Positions 51,119 to 59,322 of a stretch of 64,000 nucleotides of DNA are shown one piece after another. The stretch is from Actinomycetes bacterium (GTDB lineage Bacteria > Actinomycetota > Actinomycetes > Streptosporangiales > Streptosporangiaceae). The number at the start of each line of letters is the position of its first letter. Within the stretch, counting starts at the first letter, position 1. Location: assembly GCA_025964575.1 (NCBI GenBank), contig JAOPYO010000311.1, forward strand, positions 36,763 to 100,762. The letters run 5' to 3'. Both the position numbers and the translations under genes were made by a program. The notes beneath the pieces were generated by a model. The model was not told where the DNA came from and made no database searches. It was given only the letters and a program-made list of their open reading frames with translations.

Positions 51119-51407
51119 GATCACACCACCTTCCGGATGACTTTGGACGGGGGCTTTCGCCCGTTCGTCGGTTCTCTTCCCCCGGGAGACCGCCTCCCTA
51201 CCGACAAGTCGGTCAAATGTCGATATTCTTCGCAGAACCCATGCGGGTCGCACCCCAGGTCAGGGCACGTCCGCCCGCCGGACTGGACGACCAGACCCCA
51301 GCCGAGGCGATGTCCAGAATTAAGTGGATGTCGGGCTGCCTTAAGGGCTACGTCGCCCGTGAGGACTGAGCGAAGGGTGCGGCACCGGTGACAGGGCCCA
51401 CGCCTTC
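51119..51407. other. Intergenic region between SPW and kinase genes
   Basis: 289 bases holding the SPW upstream region and the end of the kinase gene. Besides the palindrome listed separately I see no gene or RNA structure. Confidence 0.35.
51200..51213. promoter_or_regulatory. TetR-type operator-like palindrome upstream of the SPW gene
   Basis: ACCGAC-AA-GTCGGT is a perfect 6-bp inverted repeat with a 2-base spacer, the shape of many TetR-family operators. A GGTCAA (TTGACC on the minus strand, a possible -35) overlaps its right arm. No TetR gene is nearby. Confidence 0.45.
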
Positions 51408-52877
51408 CTAGCGATCGGGGTCCTTCTGATCCCGCAACCGCAACCGGACCGTCGTGTTCACCCAGAGGGCGTGGAGGAATCCCGCGGGCCAGAGAAGCAG
51501 GGCCATGACCATGCCGATCGTGGTCTGGACCGGGTCCGCGTCCGATGCGTTTCTCGCCTCCGGGCTGCTGCCGATGAGGGCGAACGCGGTGACCGCGAGC
51601 ACGAGGTAGGCGGCTGCGGCGAGCAGCCAGGAGAGCCGCTTGTGCCGGGCGGCGATGTAGCCGAACGACAACCACGTGCCCATCCCGAACAGCAGGGTCG
51701 GCAGTATCCACAGGCTGTGCACAAGCTTCCAGGCGCCACTTCGCCGCACGGTCGGCTGACGGCCGGGTCCGTGGGCACCGGGCCGCCGGCCCCCCGGGCC
51801 CGGGTCACCAGGTTCGTACGGGCCCTCGCCCCCGCCCTGGCTCTGTCCGTACCGACCGTCGCTTTTCGTGGGCGGTTGCGGACCTGGCCAGACGGGCTGC
51901 CACCGCTGGGCGTCCGCGGCGCCGACGGAACCCGCGTCGTGCCGTGGCTCGGCGGCACCGGAGAGCCGAACCAGAACGCGCGAGTAGAGGTGCAGATCGT
52001 TCTGCTCGTCTACGGCCGGGTCGAGGTCGCCGAGCGGTCCCGCCCGCGTGACGTGTGGCAGGAGCCGGTCGTAGGTCTCCCGGGCATCCGCCGGCCGTCG
52101 TGCCGGGTCCTTCTCCAGCAACTGCAGGATCAGCGAGTGCAGTTCAGGATGCAGGTCCGCGCGGCGCAGCGGTGCGGGTGCCTGTTCGAGATGCTTGTGC
52201 ATGAGCCCGGCGGGCGAGGTCGAGTCGAAGATCGGCTTGCCGGCGAGCATCTCGTACAGCACGCAGCCGAGAGCGTAGAGGTCGGTACGCGGGGTGGCAG
52301 GCCGACTGTGCAACTGCTCGGGTGCCATATACGCGGGAGTGCCGATGGGCTCTCCCGTTCTCGTGATCCGGGTTATCCCGGCCTGGTCGAGTACGGCCGC
52401 CACCCCGAAGTCGAGAACCTTGATGGTGCCGCCGCGGGTGAGCATGACATTCTGCGGCTTCACATCCCGGTGGACGAGCCCGCGCTTGTGGGCCGCGGTC
52501 AGCACCGCCGCCATCTGCGCCGCGACCCCAGCCGCCCAGGCCACCGGGAGCGGCCCCTGCTCGGCCATGAGGTCACCGAGTGTGCAGCCGCTGACCAGTT
52601 CCAGGACAAGGAAGAGCCCGCCGTCATAGGCCCCGGCGTCGTACACGGCAGGTACACCGGGATGCTGGAGCCCGGCCGTGACGGCCGCCTCGCGCGCGAA
52701 CCTGCGTACCAGTTCGTGCGGCTCCGTGCGTCCGGCCAGTACCTCGTTGGTCAGGAGCTTCACCGCGACCCGCCGTTCGAGCCGCTGGTCCTTCCCCTCC
52801 CAGACCTGACCCATGCCACCCCGGCCCAGCGGGCTTATCAGCTGGTAGCGACCGGCCAGCACCGTGTGCTGCCCCAC
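51408..52877 (-). CDS. Membrane serine/threonine protein kinase (Pkn type)
   Basis: 489-aa Hanks-type kinase. Glycine loop GRGGMGQV (18-25), Lys40 in AVKLL, catalytic HRDVKPQN (Asp137), DFG at 156-158, and an APE motif. After the kinase (to about 275) comes a Gly/Pro/Gln-rich linker (about 300-395) and then three or four hydrophobic helices instead of the usual single helix with PASTA domains. GTG 52877 follows GGAGAGGG. Divergent from a lipoprotein of PknH-sensor type, a pairing that may be functional. Confidence 0.9.
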   Translation of the reverse strand: MGQHTVLAGRYQLISPLGRGGMGQVWEGKDQRLERRVAVKLLTNEVLAGRTEPHELVRRFAREAAVTAGLQHPGVPAVYDAGAYDGGLFLVLELVSGCTLGDLMAEQGPLPVAWAAGVAAQMAAVLTAAHKRGLVHRDVKPQNVMLTRGGTIKVLDFGVAAVLDQAGITRITRTGEPIGTPAYMAPEQLHSRPATPRTDLYALGCVLYEMLAGKPIFDSTSPAGLMHKHLEQAPAPLRRADLHPELHSLILQLLEKDPARRPADARETYDRLLPHVTRAGPLGDLDPAVDEQNDLHLYSRVLVRLSGAAEPRHDAGSVGAADAQRWQPVWPGPQPPTKSDGRYGQSQGGGEGPYEPGDPGPGGRRPGAHGPGRQPTVRRSGAWKLVHSLWILPTLLFGMGTWLSFGYIAARHKRLSWLLAAAAYLVLAVTAFALIGSSPEARNASDADPVQTTIGMVMALLLWPAGFLHALWVNTTVRLRLRDQKDPDR

Positions 52878-53026
52878 GTTCCCTCTCCTCGCCGAGCGAC
52901 ACCATCTGGTCCGATGCCCGCACCCTACGGCAGGCTCACCGGTCGGCTGGAGGAGGGCTCTCCCATGGCGTCTGCGGCAGCGGCGGTGACGCCGTGGGGT
53001 CGAACACAACCTCAGTAGACGTTAAT

Positions 53027-53057
53027 TTGATTCACATGTACTTTCCTTGGCTAGTAT
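53027..53057 (+). promoter_or_regulatory. Candidate promoter of the lipoprotein gene
   Basis: An AT-rich patch in the 242-base divergent gap holds TTGATT (53027-53032) and TAGTAT (53052-53057), spaced 19 bases, about 60 bases upstream of the lipoprotein ATG. Confidence 0.4.
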
Positions 53058-53119
53058 TCGAACACTAAATTCACTGGTGGGCTCAATCCACCCGCGGCAA
53101 CCCCTCTGGAGACCCCGAG

Positions 53120-53848
53120 ATGAACACCCCTTCCAACGCCCGCCTCCGAATGGGCGCGGCCCTCGGCACGGCCGGTCTGATCGTCCTCGCTGCCGGCGGC
53201 TGCGGAGGCGCCGCCAATACGCACGGCTCGGCCGGATCTGCGGCCGTGTCCGCCGCTCCCGCGGCGAAGGTGCTGACGGGCACCAAGCTGAAGTCCCTGC
53301 TGCTACCCGCGAGCGCCATGCCGAAGGGCTTTCGGCTCAACGCAGACGGGGCGCGGGACACCGGGGACAGCGTCGCGCCCAGTTCCAGCAGCCCCGTGGC
53401 GCCGCGCAAGGTCTGCGGGATGCTCATGCAGACCTCATGGATCCAGGCTGCCGGTATCGGCAGCGCGACCTTCGCCCAGAACGACTACGGGAACGCCGGC
53501 CACACCGACCAGGTCGCCCAGGAAATCGACACCTATCACGGCAATGACGCCCAGAAGACGATGTCGGGGCTGCGGAAGGCGTTTGCCGGCTGCACCGCCT
53601 TCACCGACAAATCGAGCGGCGTGACGGCCAAGGTCAAGCTCGTGAGATCACCACTGCGTGGGGCGGGCGACGAGGGCATCAAGGTGGTAGGGACCTCCCC
53701 GACCTGGCAGGGAGGCATGACCCTGGTGGCCGTCAGGGTGGGCAACGCCGTCGTGACCACCTTCTACAGCGCCAGCGGCCACGACAAGGGGGCGGCGGCG
53801 GTGAAGATGGCCGAGAGCCTCGCGAAGAAGGTCCAATCAGCAAGCTGA
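53120..53848 (+). CDS. Exported lipoprotein, PknH-extracellular-domain-like
   Basis: 242-aa protein with a signal peptide ending in a lipobox-like LAAGGC (Cys28) and an Ala/Ser linker. The domain of about 190 residues starts around LKSLLLPASAMPKGF and includes a Cys pair (KVCGML and FAGCTAF). The 'LLLP...MP.GF' opening and the C-terminal GNAVVTTFYSA strand resemble the sensor domain seen in PknH-type kinases and related lipoproteins. GGAG precedes the ATG. Divergent from the Ser/Thr kinase. Confidence 0.65.
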   Translation: MNTPSNARLRMGAALGTAGLIVLAAGGCGGAANTHGSAGSAAVSAAPAAKVLTGTKLKSLLLPASAMPKGFRLNADGARDTGDSVAPSSSSPVAPRKVCGMLMQTSWIQAAGIGSATFAQNDYGNAGHTDQVAQEIDTYHGNDAQKTMSGLRKAFAGCTAFTDKSSGVTAKVKLVRSPLRGAGDEGIKVVGTSPTWQGGMTLVAVRVGNAVVTTFYSASGHDKGAAAVKMAESLAKKVQSAS

Positions 53849-53971
53849 CCACGTACTGCCGGCTGACCGGAAGGTCCTCAATCCCGGACGCTGATCTCAC
53901 GTCGCCGAAGTCGAGCGCCGCCACGTCCCCTGCCACCGAGCCCGCGTGCAGCAGGTCCGATAGGCCCGCTC

Positions 53972-54259
53972 CGCGCGGCCACGACCGGCGAGCAGATCGC
54001 GCACCGGCTGTCGACGGCGATCGCACTCGGCGAGTTCAGCTTGGGCGACCGGCTGCCGAGCGAGCGGGACCTGGCCGCGCTGCTGGAGGTGAGCCGGGAG
54101 AGCGTACGCGCCGCGTTGCGGCTGCTGGCCGACGCCGGGCTCGTCGAGGTACGGCGGGGCGGCGGGGCGTTCGTGTGCGCGGAGTGGGCCGAGACGAGCG
54201 AGCACGCCGTACGCCAGGCGCTGCTGGCACAGTGGGACGAGTTCGAGGCCCTGCCGTAA
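53972..54259 (+). pseudogene. GntR-family regulator remnant
   Basis: The frame encodes a clear FadR-type GntR winged helix (GEQIAHRLSTAIALGEF, RLPSERDLAALLEVSRESV, then RAALRLLADAGLVEVRRGGG) but has no ATG, GTG or TTG before the DNA-binding domain and stops just after ALLAQWDEFEALP, where the FCD effector domain should begin. It lacks both a start and the ligand domain, so it is probably nonfunctional. It sits directly upstream of the glycoside hydrolase cluster and a palindrome that a GntR protein might bind. Confidence 0.65.
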
Positions 54260-54294
54260 TGCGGCATTCCCGGGGATCAGTTCCGCCGGCCTCG

Positions 54295-54322
54295 CTTATG
54301 TGTTTCTTAAGGTGCACATAAG
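54295..54322. promoter_or_regulatory. 28-bp dyad upstream of the GH30 gene
   Basis: CTTATGTG (54295-54302) and CACATAAG (54315-54322) are perfect arms around a central CTTAAG (54306-54311), giving symmetry over the whole 28 bases. A TATAAC -10-like hexamer lies at 54345-54350. Candidate operator of the hydrolase cluster. Confidence 0.5.
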
Positions 54323-54387
54323 TCTCCTCCACGATGCGGCCGGATATAACTGACCTGCCCTCAACGCAACGCTGGCGGGAAAAATTG

Positions 54388-54404
54388 ATAGGAAACTTTC
54401 CTAT
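54388..54404. promoter_or_regulatory. 17-bp palindrome in the GH30 leader
   Basis: ATAGGAAA-C-TTTCCTAT is a perfect palindrome around one base, 125 bases before the GH30 ATG. From memory, AGGAAA-n-TTTCCT palindromes recur near glycosidase genes of actinomycetes. I do not assign the regulator. Confidence 0.55.
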
Positions 54405-54528
54405 TAGTCCTCTCGTCTGTCGGCGGCCACCGTCGATCCGGCCAGGAGGTGACCATCACCGAGAACACACCGCTGCGTCCCTGACAGGTATGTGCCTCCG
54501 CCCCCCCGCCCTGGAAGGCCAGAGTCCT

Positions 54529-56436
54529 ATGACCATGATCGCCGAACCCATTGGCCCCACCCGCGAACGCCCCCGGCGTACGTTCCTTGCCGCGTCCGCC
54601 TCGGCACTCCTCATCCTCGCCGCCCTCACGACCGGCACGCCGACGGCGCATGCCGCGGGAGAGACCGTCAACGTCTGGCTGACGAGCACCAATGACTCCG
54701 GCGGTCGCAATGTCACCCGCGGCCTCCAGCAGCAGACTCCGATCTCTTTCGGCGCCGGCGGCAGCGCGAACCAGACGATCACCGTCGACGAGAACACCAA
54801 ATACCAGCAGTTCACCGGCGCTGGTGCATCGTTCACCGACACCGCCGCCTGGCTGATGAACAGCAGCGGAGCGCTTAGTTCGGCCACCCGCACCCAGGTG
54901 ATGCAGAAGCTGTTCGATCCCACGAACGGCATCGGCCTGAGCTTTCTGCGCAACCCGATGGGCGCCTCAGACCTGGCTCGCTACAACTACTCCTACGACG
55001 ACATGCCTGCCGGGCAGACCGACCCAAGCCTCGGCCAGTTCTCCATCTCCCACGACCTCGCCGACGTCCTGCCGCTGACCAAGCAGGCCAAGCAGCTGAA
55101 CCCGGCTCTCAAGGTGATGGGCACGCCGTGGAGCGCCCCGGCCTGGATGAAGGACAACGGCGTCTTCAACAGCCCCGGCTGGCTGCAGTCCCAGTACTAC
55201 GCGGCTTACGCGCAGTACTTCGTGAAGTACATCCAGGCGTACCAGGCTCAGGGCGTTCCCATCGACTACGTCTCCGCGCAGAACGAGCCCACCTGCTGTT
55301 CGGGTTACCCGTCGATGAGCTGGAACGGCTCCGGGCTGAACTTCTTCACCAAGACCAACCTGCTACCGGCCTTCCACGCCGCCGGCCTGTCCACCAAGGT
55401 CCTCACCCTGGACTGGAACTGGGACGCGTACGGCAGCTATGGCGCGCCCGTCGTCGATGACTCCGCCATCCGGGGCGATTCGTTGTTCGGTGGCATCGCC
55501 TGGCATGGCTACGGCGGGAACGTGAGTCAGCAGACGACGGTGCACAACCAGTACCCCTCCGTCGACGCCTACGACACCGAGCACTCCGGCGGTACCTGGG
55601 TCGGTGACCAGCAGAAGGAGGACATGCACAACATCATCGACTACACCCGCAACTGGGGTAAGAGCGTCGTCAAATGGTCCCTGGCCGTCGACCAGAACAT
55701 GGGTCCGCACAATGGCGGCTGCGGCACCTGCACCGGGCTCATCACCGTGCACAACGGCGACGCCCGGACCGGCCAGGTCGACTACACGATCGAGTACTAC
55801 GACATGGGTCACCTCACCAAGTTCGTCAAGCCCGGCGCCTACCGAATCGACTCGACCAGCAACACCGCGGTGCCGAACGTGGCCTGGCGCAACCCGGACG
55901 GTTCGAAGGCGCTGATCGCTTACAACGACAGTGGCGCCACGCAGTCGGTCAAGGTCAACTGGGGCGGCCAGGCCTTCGTCTATACCCTTCCGGCCCGGAC
56001 CACCGCCACCTTCACCTGGAGCGGCACCCCGAGCAGCGGTTCGGGCGGAGCGATCGGCCAGATCACCGGCATCGGAGGGAAGTGCGTGGACGCGGCCGGA
56101 GCCAATTCGGCGAACGGCACGGCGGTGCAGCTGTACGACTGCAACGGCACCGCCGCCCAGCAGTGGACGGTGGGGGCCGACGGCACCATCCGGGTCCTGG
56201 GCAAGTGCATGGACCTCACCTCCGCCGGCACCGCCAACGGCACCCAGGTGCAGCTCTACGACTGCAACGGTACGAACGCCCAGCAGTGGACGAAGGGCGC
56301 CTCCCAATCCCTCGTCAACCCGACCTCGGGCCGATGCCTGGACGCCACCGGGGCCAGCTCGGCCAACGGCACCCGGCTGCAGATCTGGGACTGCACCGGA
56401 GGCAGCAACCAGCAGTGGACCGTACCGGCGGTATGA
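54529..56436 (+). CDS. Secreted GH30 glycosidase with ricin-type carbohydrate-binding module
   Basis: 635-aa exported enzyme of glycoside hydrolase family 30 (glucosylceramidase/endo-beta-1,6-glucanase type). Signal peptide to about residue 43 (AHA-AG). Catalytic barrel with GAGASFTDTAAW, MGTPWSAPAWMK, acid/base Glu253 in SAQNEP and nucleophile Glu351 in YDTEHSGG. A beta-sandwich follows, then a three-repeat ricin B module (about 508-635) with Q-x-W ends. The start ATG 54529 has GGAAGG about 9 bases upstream. First gene of the polysaccharide cluster. Likely substrate fungal beta-1,6-glucan, by family knowledge only. Confidence 0.9.
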   Translation: MTMIAEPIGPTRERPRRTFLAASASALLILAALTTGTPTAHAAGETVNVWLTSTNDSGGRNVTRGLQQQTPISFGAGGSANQTITVDENTKYQQFTGAGASFTDTAAWLMNSSGALSSATRTQVMQKLFDPTNGIGLSFLRNPMGASDLARYNYSYDDMPAGQTDPSLGQFSISHDLADVLPLTKQAKQLNPALKVMGTPWSAPAWMKDNGVFNSPGWLQSQYYAAYAQYFVKYIQAYQAQGVPIDYVSAQNEPTCCSGYPSMSWNGSGLNFFTKTNLLPAFHAAGLSTKVLTLDWNWDAYGSYGAPVVDDSAIRGDSLFGGIAWHGYGGNVSQQTTVHNQYPSVDAYDTEHSGGTWVGDQQKEDMHNIIDYTRNWGKSVVKWSLAVDQNMGPHNGGCGTCTGLITVHNGDARTGQVDYTIEYYDMGHLTKFVKPGAYRIDSTSNTAVPNVAWRNPDGSKALIAYNDSGATQSVKVNWGGQAFVYTLPARTTATFTWSGTPSSGSGGAIGQITGIGGKCVDAAGANSANGTAVQLYDCNGTAAQQWTVGADGTIRVLGKCMDLTSAGTANGTQVQLYDCNGTNAQQWTKGASQSLVNPTSGRCLDATGASSANGTRLQIWDCTGGSNQQWTVPAV

Positions 56437-56449
56437 CCTTCCGCTGACC

Positions 56450-56483
56450 CCGTCCCTACGGCGGCCGACCGCCGTAGGGACGG
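56450..56483. terminator. Perfect 15-bp hairpin between GH30 and GH18 genes
   Basis: CCGTCCCTACGGCGG (56450-56464) and its exact complement (56469-56483) flank a 4-base loop in the 119-base gap. It may end the GH30 transcript or lower expression of the genes that follow. Confidence 0.75.
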
Positions 56484-56555
56484 CACGGCAGGCGACGCAT
56501 TCCGCACATCCCGCATTCCGTATTCCCGCATGAAAGCCCCGCCAGGAGGACGTCC

Positions 56556-57968
56556 GTGCCCCGCTCCCGCCTGAAGACCCTCATCGCAGCCACGATCCCG
56601 CTCACCGGGCTGCTGCTCGGCATCGGTCCGGCCGCCAGCGCCTCGGTCAACCCCGGGCCCGGCTTCCCCGCCCACTTCGCCGCCCCGTACGTCGAGACCT
56701 GGGGATCCACCTCGGCGATGGCCAACGCTCAGGCCGCCACCGGGCTGAAGTACTACACGCTCGCCTTCGTCATCAGCCAAGGTGCCTGCAACGCCACCTG
56801 GAACGGTGACACCTCCATCGACAACAGTGGATGGCAGACCGCGATCAACAACCTGCGCGCCTCCGGCGGCGATGTCATCGCCTCCTTCGGGGGCGCCTCG
56901 GGGACCGAGCTCGGCCAGGCCTGCAGCTCGGTATCCACGCTGCAGGCCCAGTACAAGAGGGTCATCGACACCCTCAACCTCACCCGAATCGACCTGGACA
57001 TCGAGGGTTCGGCCCTGAACGACACGGCCGCCAACGATCGCCGGAACCAGGCACTCGCCGCACTTCAGCAGCAGTACGCGGCCGCGGGCAAGCACCTCGA
57101 CGTCGACTACACCCTGCCGGTCGACCCGACCGGCCTGCCGTCGAACGGGCTCAGCCTCCTCAACAACGCCCATAGCCGCGGACTCGACGTCAGCGTGGTC
57201 AACATCATGACCATGGACTACGGGCCGTCCATGGACATGGGCCAGGCCGCCATCAATGCCGCCACCGCGCTGCATGGCCAGCTTGGCAACATCTGGACCT
57301 CGAAGACGTCCGACCAGCTGTGGGCCATGGAGGGCAACACCCCCATGATCGGAGTGAACGACTCCACCAACGAGGTCTTCACCACCGCCAACGCCTCGAC
57401 GTTGGAGAGCTTCGCCGCGAGCCACGGCATCCAGGAACTCGCCTTCTGGGCCCTAGGCCGCGACAAGGCCTGCGCGAGCAACGGCACCCTCTCCGACACC
57501 TGCAGCGGCACCTCACAGAGCGCCTACCAGTTCGCCCGCACCTTCAACGCCATCACCGGCAGCAGCGGGGGCGGCACGGGCTCTCCCACCGGCCGGATCA
57601 CCGGGTATGGCGGGAAGTGCGTGGATGTGGCCGGAGCCAGTTCGGCGAACGGCACGGCGGTGCAGCTGTATGACTGCAATGGCACGGCGGCGCAGAGCTG
57701 GGCGGTGGCCTCGGATGGGTCGTTGCAGGCGCTGGGCAAGTGCATGGACGTCGCCTCGGCTGGTACGGCGAACGGTTCGCTGGTGCAGCTGTATGACTGC
57801 AACGGCACGGGAGCGCAGAAGTGGCAAGCCGGCACTGGCGGCTCGCTGGTCAACCCGCAGTCCGGCCGCTGCCTGGACGCCACCGGGGTCAGCTCGGCCA
57901 ACGGCACCCGCCTACAGATCTGGGACTGCAGCGGCGGCGCCAACCAGAAGTGGAACCTCCCCAGCTAG
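56556..57968 (+). CDS. Secreted GH18 chitinase-like enzyme with ricin-type module
   Basis: 470-aa exported protein. Signal peptide cut near SASA-S (about 29-30). GH18 barrel with SFGGASG and the catalytic DxxDxDxE region as RIDLDIE (Asp146, Asp148, Glu150), then VVNIMTMDYG. The first Asp of the classical motif is Thr/Arg here, and the barrel is of the short ChiC-like type. A Gly/Ser linker leads to a three-repeat ricin B module (about 346-470) almost identical to that of the next gene. GTG 56556 has AGGAGGA upstream. Probably attacks chitin. Confidence 0.87.
   Translation: MPRSRLKTLIAATIPLTGLLLGIGPAASASVNPGPGFPAHFAAPYVETWGSTSAMANAQAATGLKYYTLAFVISQGACNATWNGDTSIDNSGWQTAINNLRASGGDVIASFGGASGTELGQACSSVSTLQAQYKRVIDTLNLTRIDLDIEGSALNDTAANDRRNQALAALQQQYAAAGKHLDVDYTLPVDPTGLPSNGLSLLNNAHSRGLDVSVVNIMTMDYGPSMDMGQAAINAATALHGQLGNIWTSKTSDQLWAMEGNTPMIGVNDSTNEVFTTANASTLESFAASHGIQELAFWALGRDKACASNGTLSDTCSGTSQSAYQFARTFNAITGSSGGGTGSPTGRITGYGGKCVDVAGASSANGTAVQLYDCNGTAAQSWAVASDGSLQALGKCMDVASAGTANGSLVQLYDCNGTGAQKWQAGTGGSLVNPQSGRCLDATGVSSANGTRLQIWDCSGGANQKWNLPS
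57591..57968 (+). repeat. Ricin-module DNA repeat, copy A
   Basis: 378 bases, the whole C-terminal module of the GH18 gene, aligning without gaps to 58891-59268 with about 31 differences (roughly 92% identity by eye). One 60-base stretch (57721-57780) is identical. The GH30 module is recognisably related but more diverged. Confidence 0.9.
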
Positions 57969-57999
57969 TACGAACACCTGCCACGCGAAAGGTGAAACC

Positions 58000-59268
58000 A
58001 TGCCCCTACCATCACCCCGCCGCCGACACCGACGCAGCGTACGCCTGATCCTGGCCTCCCTGCTGCTCACGAGCCTGAGCGGCGTCGCCGCCGCGGTCAC
58101 CATGCCCACAGCCGCCACTGCGGCCGCAGCCACCGCCACCTTCACCGACGACTTCAACGGCTCCGCGGGCAGCAGCATCGACCTGAGCAAATGGCACCCG
58201 GAGACCGGCGACAACGTCAACAACCACGAACGCGAGTACTACACCAGCGGCACCCACAACGCCGCCCTGGACGGTCAGGGACACCTGGTGATCACCGCGC
58301 GCCGTGACAACCCGGGTAACTACAACTGCTGGTACGGGAGCTGTCAGTACACGTCCGCCCGGTTCTCCACTGCCGGCACGTTCACCCAGGCCTACGGCCA
58401 CTTCGAGACCCGGATGAAGCTGCCGAAGGGGCAGGGGATGTGGCCCGCCTTCTGGATGCTCGGCAATGACATCGGCAGCGTCGGCTGGCCGAACAGCGGC
58501 GAGATCGACATCATGGAGAACGTCGGCTTCGAACCGGGCACGGTGCATGGCTCCCTGCACGGTCCCGGCTACTCCGGCTCCAACGGCATCGGTGCCGGCT
58601 ACACCCTGCCGGGTGGGCAGAACTTCTACGACGCCTTCCACACCTTCGCGGTGGACTGGGCGCCCAACTCGGTGAAATTCTCGGTCGACGGGAACGTCTA
58701 CGAGACGCGGACCCCGGCGGACACCCAGGGCAACCGCTGGGTGTTCGACCACCCCTTCTACCTGATCATGAACCTCGCCGTCGGCGGGTACTGGCCCGGC
58801 GACCCCAACGGCAGCACGGTCTTTCCACAGGAGCTCGTCGTCGACTACGTGCACGTCACGACCGGCGACTCCGGCACGGGCTCTGGGACGGGCCGGATCA
58901 CGGGGTATGGCGGGAAGTGCGTGGATGTGGCCGGAGCCAGTTCGGCGAACGGCACGGCGGTGCAGTTGTACGACTGCAATGGCACGGCGGCGCAGAACTG
59001 GACGGTGGCTTCGGACAAGTCGTTGCAGGCGCTGGGCAAGTGCATGGACGTCGCCTCGGCTGGTACGGCGAACGGTTCGCTGGTGCAGCTGTATGACTGC
59101 AACGGTTCTGGGGCGCAGAAGTGGCAGGCCGGTGCGAACGGTTCGCTGGTCAATCCGCAGTCAGGCCGGTGCCTGGACGCCACCGGGGTCAGCTCGGCCA
59201 ACGGCACCCGGCTGCAGATCTGGGACTGCAGCGGTGGCGCCAACCAGCAGTGGAACCTGCCCAGTTGA
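58000..59268 (+). CDS. Secreted GH16 beta-glucanase with ricin-type module
   Basis: 422-aa exported endo-beta-1,3-glucanase-like enzyme. Signal peptide to about residue 41. The GH16 jelly roll has the catalytic loop GEIDIMENVG (Glu168 nucleophile, Asp170, Glu173 acid/base), the laminarinase-type signature. A short Gly/Ser/Thr linker leads to a three-repeat ricin B module. GAAAGGTGA precedes ATG 58000, 31 bases after the GH18 stop, so the two are cotranscribed. With GH18 and GH30 it forms a set suited to fungal cell walls. Confidence 0.92.
   Translation: MPLPSPRRRHRRSVRLILASLLLTSLSGVAAAVTMPTAATAAAATATFTDDFNGSAGSSIDLSKWHPETGDNVNNHEREYYTSGTHNAALDGQGHLVITARRDNPGNYNCWYGSCQYTSARFSTAGTFTQAYGHFETRMKLPKGQGMWPAFWMLGNDIGSVGWPNSGEIDIMENVGFEPGTVHGSLHGPGYSGSNGIGAGYTLPGGQNFYDAFHTFAVDWAPNSVKFSVDGNVYETRTPADTQGNRWVFDHPFYLIMNLAVGGYWPGDPNGSTVFPQELVVDYVHVTTGDSGTGSGTGRITGYGGKCVDVAGASSANGTAVQLYDCNGTAAQNWTVASDKSLQALGKCMDVASAGTANGSLVQLYDCNGSGAQKWQAGANGSLVNPQSGRCLDATGVSSANGTRLQIWDCSGGANQQWNLPS
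58891..59268 (+). repeat. Ricin-module DNA repeat, copy B
   Basis: Second copy of the 378-base module described at 57591-57968, ending at the GH16 stop. Many third positions are unchanged, so the similarity is recent at the DNA level. Confidence 0.9.
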
Positions 59269-59272
59269 GGCA

Positions 59273-59310
59273 CCGCGCCGGCGCCCGGGTTGCTCCGGGC
59301 GCCGGCGCGG
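59273..59310. terminator. Perfect 16-bp terminator hairpin after the GH cluster
   Basis: CCGCGCCGGCGCCCGG (59273-59288) and its exact complement (59295-59310) around a 6-base loop, 4 bases after the GH16 stop and before the convergent methyltransferase-like gene. Confidence 0.85.
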
Positions 59311-59322
59311 CATTGCGGTGTC

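Noticed and set aside
57607..58000. In-frame extension of the GH16 gene back through the GH18 ricin module
   Set aside because: The frame is open but reads the ricin-module DNA out of register as a low-complexity Arg/Trp sequence. A good ribosome site and signal peptide fix the GH16 start at 58000.
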